A DNA stretch of 64,000 nt, taken from assembly GCA_964627035.1 (NCBI GenBank), contig CAZVKN010000012.1, forward strand, positions 22,925-86,924. Reading direction: 5' to 3'. Within the stretch, counting starts at the first letter, position 1. Every line of letters begins with the position of its first letter. This document shows positions 32,006-41,586 of the stretch, in pieces. The notes under the pieces were generated by a model. That model worked only from the letters and a program-made list of their open reading frames with translations. It was not told the DNA's origin and ran no database searches. Source of the stretch: CAZVKN01 sp964627035 (GTDB lineage: Bacteria; Electryoneota; AABM5-125-24; Hatepunaeales; Hatepunaeaceae). Both the position numbers and the translations under genes were made by a program.

Positions 32006-33771
32006 ATCATCTCCCCAATTTCAGTCGAAAGTCGCTGCCTCCGGTACATCTGTGAATAAGTACCGTCTCTTCCGAGTAGATCCTTATGACTGCTGTGTTC
32101 GACAATTTCTCCCTCATCAAGCACGATTACCGAATCTGCTTGTTCCGCAATCGCAAGCCTGTGAGTGACTATCAGGGTCGTTCTACCGGTCAATCGCTGT
32201 GACATCCGCTCAATAATCTCAGCTTCAGTGTCTGAATCTACCGCAGACAGCGAGTCATCAAGTATCAAAATCGGTGTATCGAGCAGCAGAGCACGGGATA
32301 GAATCAATCTCTGCTGTTGTCCTCCGGAAAGTGTGACTCCTCGTTCTCCTAATAGGGTGATGTAACCATCTTTAAATTCAGTAACATCCTCATCAAAACA
32401 GGCACTGAAAGCAGCATTATAAACCTCCTCATCAGTTGCGTCAGGTTTCCCGAAGCGTATATTCTCCATAATAGTATCGGAAAATATGAAGGGTGTCTGG
32501 TCAACGTATCCAATCATTGCACGCAATTCGTGAGGAGGGATGTCGTCAATATTTCGATTGCCGATAAGAATAGTACCTTCCTGTGCTTCATACAGCTTTG
32601 CGACCAACCGAACAAGACTGCTCTTACCGGAACCGGTTCTGCCGACAATGACAATCCGCTCTCCAGAATTAATGTTTACAGTTATGTTGTGAAGAACATC
32701 ATCTCCTTGATCACGATACCTGAGATTGACGTTTCTGAATGAGATGTCGGGTGCAATTGTGATAGGTTCACCATCCCCATTACCGGAATGGGATTTAAAC
32801 TGCTGTTTTACGTTTACTATCTCTTCAATGCGTTTGTGAGATGCAGCACCTCGCTGGTAGAGGTGCACGACCCAGCCGACTGAGATCATGGGCCATGTCA
32901 TTAAGGACAGATAACCCATGAATGCGATGAACTCACCGAGTGTGATGGCTTCTGTTATGACGCGCTGACCACCGAGATAGAGGATTGCGATGACTCCGAG
33001 GCTGATGATCAGACCGAGCAGCGGCATAAACAGTGCCTGAATTCGGGCAACCCGTAGTGATCGTTTGTAGTAAAGGTCACATACCGCATTGAACTGCACG
33101 GACTCATGGTCTTCGCGAGCGAACGCTTTGATCACACGAATACCGGAAAGGTTCTCCTGCACGTATGCCGTCATCTCACCATAAGTCTCCTGCTGCTCCA
33201 GATTTGCCTGATGAAGCTTACCTGATACGGCGAATACTGAAACACCGATAATCGGAACCAACAGAAAAACGAGCCCAGCCAATATAACATCGAGATAGAT
33301 CATCATTGACGCAGACACAACGAGTGTCAATAGGGTGGCGGTAGAATACAGCATCGCAGGTCCCATCACCATCCGCATCCGTTCGATGTCGTCGGTTGCG
33401 CGTGCCATTAGGTCTCCGGTCAGATTCCGGTCGAAGAATGACGGGGACAATCCCAGCAGGTGAGTGAAGAAGTTTCCCCGTATGTCATATTCAGCCCACC
33501 TTGACACACCGATCACGACGTTACGCATCCAGAACCTGAACAGACCTCCTATCAAGGATGCAATCACTATCAATCCAGAGAACAGGTAGAGATATCCAAT
33601 CGGTTTTGTCTGCTGCAAGCTGTCAACACCGGCTTTCAGCAACATAGGTGCGATGGCATCGAAAGAAGCAGCCAGTATTGCAGCAGTTAATCCAAAAATT
33701 ATACGTTTCCGGTATGGTTTGAGGAACCGAAGTAGAGTTGCGAGATATTCGTTTTTCCGGCTAATTTTCAT
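32002..33771 (-). CDS. Heterodimeric ABC exporter, half-transporter with degenerate ATP site
   Basis: A 589-residue half exporter with the same architecture: Walker A GRTGSGKSS, signature LSGGQQQRLILSRAL, but Walker B reads LILDDSLSAVD, with Asp where the catalytic Glu should be; the H-loop HRLA is intact. This is the normal asymmetry of heterodimeric ABCB-type exporters. Its ATG overlaps the stop of the unknown protein upstream by 4 bases, making a three-gene coupled unit. Confidence 0.9.
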   Translation of the reverse strand: MKISRKNEYLATLLRFLKPYRKRIIFGLTAAILAASFDAIAPMLLKAGVDSLQQTKPIGYLYLFSGLIVIASLIGGLFRFWMRNVVIGVSRWAEYDIRGNFFTHLLGLSPSFFDRNLTGDLMARATDDIERMRMVMGPAMLYSTATLLTLVVSASMMIYLDVILAGLVFLLVPIIGVSVFAVSGKLHQANLEQQETYGEMTAYVQENLSGIRVIKAFAREDHESVQFNAVCDLYYKRSLRVARIQALFMPLLGLIISLGVIAILYLGGQRVITEAITLGEFIAFMGYLSLMTWPMISVGWVVHLYQRGAASHKRIEEIVNVKQQFKSHSGNGDGEPITIAPDISFRNVNLRYRDQGDDVLHNITVNINSGERIVIVGRTGSGKSSLVRLVAKLYEAQEGTILIGNRNIDDIPPHELRAMIGYVDQTPFIFSDTIMENIRFGKPDATDEEVYNAAFSACFDEDVTEFKDGYITLLGERGVTLSGGQQQRLILSRALLLDTPILILDDSLSAVDSDTEAEIIERMSQRLTGRTTLIVTHRLAIAEQADSVIVLDEGEIVEHSSHKDLLGRDGTYSQMYRRQRLSTEIGEMM

Positions 33772-34982
33772 CTCATGTTCTCTATAGACACTGTGTCAAA
33801 TTCTGTTTTGTTCTGTAATTGAATAGCTTCTCTCTCCCGTAAGGTGATTAGTCTAATGTGTGGCTTTATGCTGTAGAGATCAATATCACCGAACAGCCTC
33901 CACTCATGCTCTCCGCTCCAATCAGTCGTTTTCCCTTTTGCAATCTGAAAATATGGTTTATCCTCATCTAACATTGAGTCGTACAGTTCATCATCACCAT
34001 AGATCACCCGACGTGCTTTATGCTCGTTCAGAAGTTTTACAGGGACAGCAATCCCGTATGGCTCGAATGTCCAACGACCGAATGTTGATCTGAATCGGAC
34101 ATAACTGTTCAGTTGTGCCGGATTTACGGTTGTGAATGAGATCATAGGTTTCTGACCGCGAATCATTCTGTCCTGACCACGTAGCACCCCCGACCGGATA
34201 ATGTGCTCCAACGTAGCGAATCCATCACGAGGATTGCCATGACTGCTTGTTGTCAGCGCATCAAAATAGTCAGCTATAGTTTCACCTGTCCAGGGCGCGT
34301 AATGCCCCCGCGTCCAGTGAAAAAGCATACCGTCCCATTCAGGATTGTGGCTTATTGACAGTTGACTGAGCAGTTTCCGCCATTCCGGTGGTTTTGGTCG
34401 CGGGTATTTGACCTGATATTCATTGTTACAATTACCACTTTCGCGAAGCATCCCGTCCCATCTACCGTCAGGACGAATTGCAACAGGGATATGAACTGAT
34501 GCATGATCAAAAAGCATCTTGTCACGGATAAAATACCGTTCCTGCTTTTTCAGTTTTCTATCTACTACCGGCATTGTGAACATTGTTTTATCAACGTCAA
34601 GATTGAGCTGAATTGTCAACCTGTTGACTGTGGACTCCATCAAAGAAGTAGATTGCGCCGGCAGAATTACAATCAGAGGTATCCCCACCTTACTTCCATA
34701 CCACGAAACATAATCCCAACCGAGCAAATCACAACTTGAGACGAGTGTCCATCCTTGTTCTCGGGTAAAATGAACGGCTTCCCTTACACCGGTTAACCAC
34801 GGTTCACTACTAAGTACTCTCTTCGGCAATCGTGACAACAGAACTGCGGCTGTTGTCGTTTTAGAAGAGGACGGAGTACCGATAGATGCAACCGGATAAG
34901 AATCTCTGTATGATACGGAATGGGATTCGTTATGTTTCCATTGAGACCGATATTCTTCAGCCGATTGTACAGTTATACTCAT
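33768..34982 (-). CDS. Unknown protein with SLOG/DprA-like and DUF2971-like halves
   Basis: About 404 residues, starting at ATG 34982; a GTG at 35051 would add 23 poorly conserved-looking residues. Not recognised as a whole. The first half has TREQGWTLVSS, IPLIVILPA and KKQERYFIRDKMLFDHASVHIPVAIR, reminiscent of the Rossmann-like SLOG/DprA fold (glycine-poor). The second half has GVLRGQDRMIRGQKPMISFT, FEPYGIAVPV and EHEWRLFGDI, resembling DUF2971/ART-like domains. Both matches are by eye and weak. It overlaps the ABC exporter genes downstream, so it probably works with them. Confidence 0.6.
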   Translation of the reverse strand: MSITVQSAEEYRSQWKHNESHSVSYRDSYPVASIGTPSSSKTTTAAVLLSRLPKRVLSSEPWLTGVREAVHFTREQGWTLVSSCDLLGWDYVSWYGSKVGIPLIVILPAQSTSLMESTVNRLTIQLNLDVDKTMFTMPVVDRKLKKQERYFIRDKMLFDHASVHIPVAIRPDGRWDGMLRESGNCNNEYQVKYPRPKPPEWRKLLSQLSISHNPEWDGMLFHWTRGHYAPWTGETIADYFDALTTSSHGNPRDGFATLEHIIRSGVLRGQDRMIRGQKPMISFTTVNPAQLNSYVRFRSTFGRWTFEPYGIAVPVKLLNEHKARRVIYGDDELYDSMLDEDKPYFQIAKGKTTDWSGEHEWRLFGDIDLYSIKPHIRLITLREREAIQLQNKTEFDTVSIENMR

Positions 34983-35137
34983 AATACTGAAAGATAAGAA
35001 TAACCGCTGCTGACAGTATAATGTTGCTGTCTCTTTAGTAAGTTCTATCACAAAAAAACGTGAGTAGATCTATCAGTGAAGTACAAGCCAATTGATTGAC
35101 GTTGCAATCGTATTTTCATAGTAGAAATCGGTCAATT

Positions 35138-35170
35138 CAGTAGTCGTGGTTGTCTCAACCACGACTACTG
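35138..35170. repeat. Perfect GTAGTC hairpin in the divergent gap before actA
   Basis: CAGTAGTCGTGGTTG (35138-35152) and CAACCACGACTACTG (35156-35170) pair without mismatch around TCT. It is a one-module version of the GTAGTC family. The surrounding gap (34983-35310) must hold promoters for both divergent operons; the stretch 35182-35199 is AT-rich (TTTATATTGTTAATATA), but no clean promoter could be assigned. Confidence 0.85.
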
Positions 35171-35310
35171 ACTAACAACACCTTTATATTGTTAATATAG
35201 ATGAACATCTCAACAGCTCACTTGATTACACATCCGACATACATTACTTTTACAGATGACACGGCTGTAAAGTCGCTATTAAAGCTCTCCTACGATAAAC
35301 ATTAGGAATA

Positions 35311-35958
35311 ATGGCACAAATATTTCCCAAGAAACTGAACCGAGTTCCGATATTGATAATCATGCTTGTGTCAATTATTGGAATAGGCTCGATTGCATTC
35401 ATCTGGTACTACGGCTCTCCCAATTACACCGATGTAGGGTATCAGCCGATTCAACCGGTAAACTTCAGCCATAAGATGCACGCAGGTGATCTCGGTATGG
35501 ATTGTCGTTACTGCCACAGTCAGGTTGAATATTCTCCTGTAGCGAATGTCCCCCCAACACAGACATGCATGAACTGTCACACTTTGATTGGACTGGACAA
35601 GAAGAGTATAGATCCGATTCGCGAATCATGGGCAACCGGAAAACCCATCGAGTGGGTGCGTGTACACAACCTACCCAACTATGCATACTTCAATCACTCG
35701 GCACATGTAACAGCAGGAATTGGATGCGTATCGTGTCATGGAAATGTCAGGCAGATGCCGATCATAACCCAGAAGAAGCCGCTCAGCATGGGTTGGTGTC
35801 TTGAATGTCACCGGAATCCAGATCCTCATCTTCGCCCGGTTTCCGAAATGACCAACATGGAGTGGGAGCCCCCTGCTGATCATGAAAAATTCGTTGCTGA
35901 GTGGAAACAGCAGAAAAACATAAATCCACCGACAGATTGCTCGGGGTGCCACCGATGA
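35311..35958 (+). CDS. actA: Alternative complex III pentaheme cytochrome c subunit ActA
   Basis: A 215-residue protein with one N-terminal membrane anchor (about residues 12-34) and five CxxCH haem sites at 65, 86, 139, 163 and 210. Alternative complex III oxidises menaquinol and passes electrons to cytochrome c or a linked oxidase. Its TGA overlaps the ATG of actB. The operon order actABCDEF is complete here. Confidence 0.93.
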   Translation: MAQIFPKKLNRVPILIIMLVSIIGIGSIAFIWYYGSPNYTDVGYQPIQPVNFSHKMHAGDLGMDCRYCHSQVEYSPVANVPPTQTCMNCHTLIGLDKKSIDPIRESWATGKPIEWVRVHNLPNYAYFNHSAHVTAGIGCVSCHGNVRQMPIITQKKPLSMGWCLECHRNPDPHLRPVSEMTNMEWEPPADHEKFVAEWKQQKNINPPTDCSGCHR

Positions 35959-38924
35959 GTAAACCGATGGAACAAATGACAGGTAAAGAGTACTGGCGCA
36001 GTTTGGACCAATTGGCTGATACGCCTGAGTTTCGTGAGAAGCTGGCACGGGAATTTCCTGAAAACAGCAGTGAGCTTGCTGATCCGGTCACAAGGCGCGG
36101 ATTCCTCAGGGTGATGGGAGCTTCGATGGCACTGGCATGGCTTTCAGGATGCCGCCGACCTATTGAGAAGATTGTACCGTATGTGAAGGCACCTGAATCA
36201 ACCGTACTCGGAGTGCCGCAATATTATGCTACGACCATGCCGTTCGGTAACAATGCTTTCGGCTTGCTGGTTGAGACTCACGAGGGTCGTCCGACTAAGG
36301 TTGAAGGTAACGATTTTCACTCTACATCATATGGCAGCAGTAATGCCTTTGTGCAGGCTTCAATTCTAAACCTGTACGATCCTGACCGTTCCGATATGGT
36401 TCTGAAAAACGGAAACAACTCAACATGGGATCAGTTTATCGCAAGCTGGAAACCTCTGTTTGACAAATATGGTCTGGCAAAAGGTGAGGGATTGGCAATC
36501 CTGTCCGAACCGACCTCTTCTCCGACTCAGTCCAGATTGAAAAAGCGATTTGGTTCATTGTTCCCCAAAGCAAAATGGGTTACATACGAGCCTGTCAGCG
36601 ATGAAAACATAGTTGAAGGTATTCAGACGGCAACAGGGAAGAAGTACCAGCCCGAATATCGCTTCGACAATGCGAAGATGATCTTGTCGCTTGATTCAGA
36701 TTTCCTGCTGATGGAGAGCAATAACATTATCAACTCACAACGGTTTGCTGACAGTCGTCACGTTGATGATGAACATGGCGATATGAGCCGTCTGTACACA
36801 GTAGAAAGCGGTTTCACTATCACCGGAGCGATGGCGGATCACCGGATGAGACTTCAGAGTCGTCAAATAGGTGCGTTTGCCGCTGCATTGGGATTGGAGT
36901 TACAGGTTTTAGGAGTTGAGATTCAGGTTGATCTGTCTAATTACTCCACACATCAATTCGACAGGAAATGGTTGAAAGCCTTAGCAAAAGATCTAATAGT
37001 CAGCAAGGGTGAGTCAGTCATTCTCGCGGGTCGTCGTCAACCCGCATCGGTTCACGCGCTAGTTACTACAATCAATGCTGCACTCGGTAACAACGGCAAG
37101 ACCATCAATTACCGAGAACTCGAGCATTCCGAGACATCTTCACGTACTGCTCTGAGAGCATTGACAGATGACATGAAAGGCAAGAGTATCTCTACGCTGG
37201 TGATACTCGGTGGCAATCCGGTTTACAACGCACCGGTTGATCTTGAGTTCAAGAGTGCACTGAAAAGCGTCGAGCACACAGTTCACATCAGCAGCTCCGT
37301 TGACGAGACATCCCGCAATGTGGAGTGGCATCTGCCGCAGTCTCATTTCCTTGAGAGCTGGGGAGATGCTCGTTCTATTGACGGTTCACTGAGTGTCATT
37401 CAACCGATGATAGAACCTCTGTTTGGTGGTCACAGCACTATCGAACTGCTGAATGTCCTGATCACAGGTGAATCTGTGCGGGGACACGATCTGGTTCAGG
37501 AAACATGGCGGGAGATTGTAAAGGAATCAGATTTCAATTCGAGCTGGCGAAGGGTCTTGCATGATGGTCTGCTGGAGAACGAAACTGAACTAAATATAAA
37601 ACCTTCTATCAATAAGGATGCAGTTGCAAACCTAATTGACAGCAACCCGTTTCCAACCGATAAAGCTGATGCGAAAAATTTGGAAGTTGTTTTTCAAGCA
37701 GATCCGAGTGTTTATGATGGAAAATACGCTAACAACGGCTGGCTGCAAGAGCTTCCCGACCCGATTACCAAACTGATGTGGGACAACGCTGCCATCATGA
37801 GCCCGAGAACTGCAAAGGAGATGGGAGTGGAGACTCAGGATGTCGTCAGGTTGACCTATCGTGGCAGATCGCTGAACATGGCGGTTCATGTTTTGCCGGG
37901 TCAGGCGGACTATTCCATTACCCTTCCGCTTGGTTACGGCAGGACTGCAGGGGGAAGAGTTGCAGACGGACCTGGTTTTGATACATACAAACTGCGTACC
38001 GTTGCTGCTGATGGTTTTGGTATCGGTTTAACTATCAATCTGACTAAAGAAACGTACAAACTGGCGAATTCGCAAGAGCATAGCGCGATGGAAGGTCGTC
38101 CGCTGATTCGCGAAGGGACGCTTGAAGAATACAAACATCATCCTGAGTTTGCTCAGGAGATGGTGCATGTGCCGGAGCTTCAGTCGCTGTGGAAAGAGCA
38201 CAAATATGACGAAGGATACCAGTGGGGCATGACCATTGATCTGAACCGCTGCACCGGATGTAACGCCTGCGTCATCGGTTGTCAGAGTGAGAACAACATC
38301 CCGATAGTCGGCAAGGATCCCGCTGCATATGGTCGCGAGATGCACTGGATCAGGATGGATCGGTACTTTAACGGTGACGAGAATAATCCGGAAATGGTAC
38401 ATCAACCCGTTGCATGCCACCATTGTGAGATGGCTCCCTGCGAGCAGGTCTGTCCGGTTGCTGCCACCACTCATGACAAGGAAGGATTGAACAACATGGT
38501 GTATAACCGATGTATCGGTACGCGGTATTGCTCGAACAACTGTCCGTACAAGGTGCGTCGCTTCAACTTCTTCAACTATACCAAGGAAATTCCTGAAATC
38601 GTGCAGATGGCTCAAAATCCGGATGTGACAGTGAGATCAAGGGGTGTGATGGAGAAGTGTACTTATTGTTTGCAGCGAATAAATCGTTCCAAGCACAATG
38701 CTAAACGGAATAACACGACTGTTGCCGATGGAGACATTGTGACAGCTTGCCAGCAAGCCTGTCCGACGAATGCTATTCTGTTCGGTAATGTTAACGATCC
38801 GAATTCAGAAGTGTCTAAGATTAAGAAGCAAAATAGAAATTATGAAATGCTGGCGGAGTACAACCTCCGACCTCGCACGTCGTATCTGGCAAAACTCCGC
38901 AATCCGAATCCGGAGCTTGTTTAG
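35955..38924 (+). CDS. actB: Alternative complex III iron-sulfur/molybdopterin-like subunit ActB
   Basis: 989 residues from ATG 35955, overlapping actA as ATGA; a longer frame to 35901 lies inside actA. A twin-arginine motif (TRRGFLR, Arg47-48) precedes a hydrophobic stretch, so folded export by Tat is likely. The large middle part is molybdopterin-oxidoreductase-like, but in ActB no cofactor is bound. The last ~220 residues, from CTGCNACVIGC (about 766), carry four cysteine clusters for iron-sulfur centres (CHHCEMAPCEQVCP, CIGTRYCSNNCP, CTYC, CQQACP). Confidence 0.93.
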   Translation: MSKPMEQMTGKEYWRSLDQLADTPEFREKLAREFPENSSELADPVTRRGFLRVMGASMALAWLSGCRRPIEKIVPYVKAPESTVLGVPQYYATTMPFGNNAFGLLVETHEGRPTKVEGNDFHSTSYGSSNAFVQASILNLYDPDRSDMVLKNGNNSTWDQFIASWKPLFDKYGLAKGEGLAILSEPTSSPTQSRLKKRFGSLFPKAKWVTYEPVSDENIVEGIQTATGKKYQPEYRFDNAKMILSLDSDFLLMESNNIINSQRFADSRHVDDEHGDMSRLYTVESGFTITGAMADHRMRLQSRQIGAFAAALGLELQVLGVEIQVDLSNYSTHQFDRKWLKALAKDLIVSKGESVILAGRRQPASVHALVTTINAALGNNGKTINYRELEHSETSSRTALRALTDDMKGKSISTLVILGGNPVYNAPVDLEFKSALKSVEHTVHISSSVDETSRNVEWHLPQSHFLESWGDARSIDGSLSVIQPMIEPLFGGHSTIELLNVLITGESVRGHDLVQETWREIVKESDFNSSWRRVLHDGLLENETELNIKPSINKDAVANLIDSNPFPTDKADAKNLEVVFQADPSVYDGKYANNGWLQELPDPITKLMWDNAAIMSPRTAKEMGVETQDVVRLTYRGRSLNMAVHVLPGQADYSITLPLGYGRTAGGRVADGPGFDTYKLRTVAADGFGIGLTINLTKETYKLANSQEHSAMEGRPLIREGTLEEYKHHPEFAQEMVHVPELQSLWKEHKYDEGYQWGMTIDLNRCTGCNACVIGCQSENNIPIVGKDPAAYGREMHWIRMDRYFNGDENNPEMVHQPVACHHCEMAPCEQVCPVAATTHDKEGLNNMVYNRCIGTRYCSNNCPYKVRRFNFFNYTKEIPEIVQMAQNPDVTVRSRGVMEKCTYCLQRINRSKHNAKRNNTTVADGDIVTACQQACPTNAILFGNVNDPNSEVSKIKKQNRNYEMLAEYNLRPRTSYLAKLRNPNPELV

Positions 38925-38970
38925 GTTTGTTGAATGCTGTCGGGTCGCCATGCTTGATAGCAAAAAGGGG

Positions 38971-39012
38971 AGCAGTGACATTCCTGTCACTGCTGTACGG
39001 ACACAAATGTTC
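38971..39012. repeat. AGCAGTGACA palindrome pair between actB and actC
   Basis: AGCAGTGACA and TGTCACTGCT pair around TTCC (38971-38994), and GGACA / TGTTC form a second small hairpin (38999-39011). The same two-hairpin module, in nearly the same order, lies upstream of recA at 60674-60714. Confidence 0.8.
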
Positions 39013-39030
39013 GTTCTCCACTGAGTTAAG

Positions 39031-39056
39031 GTTGTCAACCACAGCGGGTTGACAAC
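39031..39056. repeat. GTTGTCAACC...GGTTGACAAC palindrome
   Basis: Ten-base perfect arms (39031-39040 and 39047-39056) with loop ACAGCG. A sister copy with arms GGTGTCAACC / GGTTGACACC and loop ACGGCG lies at 62590-62615. It sits in the actB-actC gap, so it is probably transcribed within the operon. Confidence 0.8.
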
Positions 39057-39101
39057 AGAATCCAAAGTAATTATCAGAACCGCATCATAAATAACCTCTA
39101 T

Positions 39102-40496
39102 ATGAGTATAACAACAAATAGTCCCGATACAGCAGTTAAAACGCTGCTTAGAGGGGAACAATCATTCCACAGCATTAGCGAATCCATCAGTGGAATCGTT
39201 GAGAATAAAACCAATGTGGTGTGGTGGATAGCCTTTCTGCTGTCAAGCTCGCTGATGATGGTGATGTTTACCATGATTGGCTATCTGATTTGGGAAGGAA
39301 CCGGAGTTTGGGGGATTCAGAATCCGGTCGGCTGGGGATGGGCAATTGTCAATTTTGTCTTCTGGGTCGGTATCGGTCATGCAGGAACTCTTATCTCCGC
39401 CATCCTGTTTCTTTTAAGGCAGAAGTGGCGTACCTCGATCAACCGCTTTGCCGAAGCGATGACTCTGTTTGCAGTGATCTGTGCTGCAATATGGCCCGGC
39501 ATTCATGTCGGTCGTGTATGGGTGGCGTACTGGTTCGCGCCAGTGCCTAACCAGATGGCAATGTGGCCCAATTTTCGCTCACCTCTGATGTGGGACGCAT
39601 TTGCAGTCAGCACATATTTTATATGTTCACTGTTGTTCTGGTATCTCGGTTTGGTTCCCGATCTTGCAACACTTCGTGATCGTGCGACAAACCGCATCCG
39701 CAAGATCTTTTTCGGACTGACGTCACTCGGATGGAGAGGTGGAAATCGGCAGTGGAAACATTACGAGCTGGCATATCTTATCCTCGCCGGAATTTCAACA
39801 CCTCTGGTTCTGTCGGTACACAGCATCGTCAGCACCGACTTTGCGACCTCGATTCTGCCCGGTTGGCACACGACAATCTTCCCACCGTATTTTGTCGCTG
39901 GAGCGATATTTTCCGGATTTGCCATGGTTATGACGCTGGCGATCCTTGCGAGATTGGTTTACCCGCCAATCAAGAATTTCATCACAGTTGACCATCTTGA
40001 GAAGATGTCGAAGATTATGATGCTGACCGGTATGTTGGTCGGATATGCCTACATGATGGAATTCTTCATTGCCTGGTACAGCGGTAATGATTACGAAATA
40101 TTTGCCTTCGTCCGCAGAGCTTTCGGACCCTACGCCTGGGCATACTGGATCATGGTCACATGCAACGTCATATCACCACATATTTTCTGGTTCAAGAAAC
40201 TAAGAAGATCTATTGCTGTTCTGTTTGTGATGTCAATCGTTGTCAATATCGGTATGTGGTTTGAACGGTTTGTCATCATTGTGACCACGCTGTCGGCTGA
40301 CTTTCTTCCCGCAGCTTGGGGATACTACAAACCGACATGGGTTGATATGGCTACATTTGCAGGATCGTTCGGGCTGTTTATGACTATGTTCCTGATATTC
40401 CTTCGCTGGCTGCCGATGGTTGCCATGTCTGAAGTGAAAGGTATTCTACCGGAAGCAGATCCTCATAATCCAGATTATCACAAGGGGGATCACTGA
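39102..40496 (+). CDS. actC: Alternative complex III quinol-binding membrane subunit ActC
   Basis: A 464-residue NrfD/PsrC-family protein with ten hydrophobic segments, of which WWIAFLLSSSLMMVMFTMIG is the first. Typical ActC wording includes VGIGHAGTLISAILFLLRQKWRTSINR and RPLxWxxF-type GIHVGRVWVAYWFAPVPNQM. This subunit binds menaquinol on the periplasmic side. Its TGA overlaps the actD ATG by 1 base. Confidence 0.93.
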   Translation: MSITTNSPDTAVKTLLRGEQSFHSISESISGIVENKTNVVWWIAFLLSSSLMMVMFTMIGYLIWEGTGVWGIQNPVGWGWAIVNFVFWVGIGHAGTLISAILFLLRQKWRTSINRFAEAMTLFAVICAAIWPGIHVGRVWVAYWFAPVPNQMAMWPNFRSPLMWDAFAVSTYFICSLLFWYLGLVPDLATLRDRATNRIRKIFFGLTSLGWRGGNRQWKHYELAYLILAGISTPLVLSVHSIVSTDFATSILPGWHTTIFPPYFVAGAIFSGFAMVMTLAILARLVYPPIKNFITVDHLEKMSKIMMLTGMLVGYAYMMEFFIAWYSGNDYEIFAFVRRAFGPYAWAYWIMVTCNVISPHIFWFKKLRRSIAVLFVMSIVVNIGMWFERFVIIVTTLSADFLPAAWGYYKPTWVDMATFAGSFGLFMTMFLIFLRWLPMVAMSEVKGILPEADPHNPDYHKGDH

Positions 40497-41035
40497 TGAG
40501 TGACAAACACAAAGCTCAAGGGCTGCTCGCTCAGTTTGATAATCCGGCACATCTGCTCCTTGCAGCCGAAAAGGTACGCGATGCGGGATATAAGGATTTC
40601 GACTGTCACAGCCCATTCCCGATTCACGGTATGGACGATGCGATGGGGGAGAAGAAATCTAAAGTGAGTTTGATTGCCGGTATCGGTGCAATAATCGGCG
40701 GTAGCTCAATGGTGGCATTGACTTGGTGGGTTGGTGAATACGGCTATCCGATGATAATTTCCGGAAAGCCATACTTCGCCTATCAAGCATACTTCCCGGT
40801 AGTATTCGCTATTGCGGTGCTTCTCGCAGCATTTGGATCACTGTTTGGTTTTATGTCACTGATGAAACTTCGCTTTCATCATCCGGTTTTCTATTCTGAT
40901 AGATTTGCCAAAGTAACCGATGACGGATTCTTTGTTAGTATCGAAGCGACAGATTCACAATTCCATGAGGACAAAACAAAGTCATTCCTTGAAGAGATCG
41001 GTGGATCAAATGTGGAGGTATTGAAAGAGTCATGA
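40496..41035 (+). CDS. actD: Alternative complex III membrane subunit ActD (DUF3341)
   Basis: A 179-residue protein with a small soluble N-terminal domain (GLLAQFDNPAHLLLAAEKVRDAGYKDFDCHSPFPIHGMDDAM) and two membrane helices (about residues 60-82 and 98-122). This is the DUF3341 architecture of ActD. It carries no cofactor. Overlaps actC by 1 base and actE by 4 (ATGA). Confidence 0.92.
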   Translation: MSDKHKAQGLLAQFDNPAHLLLAAEKVRDAGYKDFDCHSPFPIHGMDDAMGEKKSKVSLIAGIGAIIGGSSMVALTWWVGEYGYPMIISGKPYFAYQAYFPVVFAIAVLLAAFGSLFGFMSLMKLRFHHPVFYSDRFAKVTDDGFFVSIEATDSQFHEDKTKSFLEEIGGSNVEVLKES

Positions 41036-41586
41036 GAATAATAATATCAATACTCTGCATGATAATCACGCTGTTAAGCCTTGGCTGTCGGGGTAGCGAA
41101 TCTGATCAACCACCGATTCATCTAAATCCGAACATGGACATGCAACCCAAGTCATTACCTCAGTCTGAGAGTAAGTTTTTTGTTGATGGATCTGCAATGC
41201 GAATGCCCCCGGAAGGTGTTGTAGCCCGCGGGAAATCTGTTGTTGAAAAACCGATGCATTTTACTGAACAACAGCTTGAGTATGGGAAGGAGCGGTTCGA
41301 CATCTTTTGCTCGCGATGTCACGGTTTGGATGGAAAAGGGAAAGGTATTGTGATTGAAAAAGGTTTCTTACCTCCCCCTGATTTTCATAGTGACAAGGTG
41401 AAAAAATTCAGTGACGAGTACATTTACAACGTGATAACCAACGGTGTCCGCAATATGCCGTCTCATGCTGCTCAGATTCCTCCGAAAGATCGTTGGTTAA
41501 TTGTGAACCACGTGCGAGAACTTCAAAATAGTCCGGCAGCAGATCAGTCACAGGAAGTCGCTGGAGGTGAGAAAAGTGGATTATAA
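41032..41586 (+). CDS. actE: Alternative complex III monohaem cytochrome c lipoprotein ActE
   Basis: A 184-residue lipoprotein (signal ending LSLGC, lipid Cys19) with one CSRCH haem site at residues 93-97 in IFCSRCHGLDGKGKG. A likely axial Met is in NGVRNMPSHAAQI. ActE receives electrons in the complex and can hand them to an oxidase. The gene overlaps actD by 4 bases and actF by 11. Confidence 0.92.
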   Translation: MRIIISILCMIITLLSLGCRGSESDQPPIHLNPNMDMQPKSLPQSESKFFVDGSAMRMPPEGVVARGKSVVEKPMHFTEQQLEYGKERFDIFCSRCHGLDGKGKGIVIEKGFLPPPDFHSDKVKKFSDEYIYNVITNGVRNMPSHAAQIPPKDRWLIVNHVRELQNSPAADQSQEVAGGEKSGL

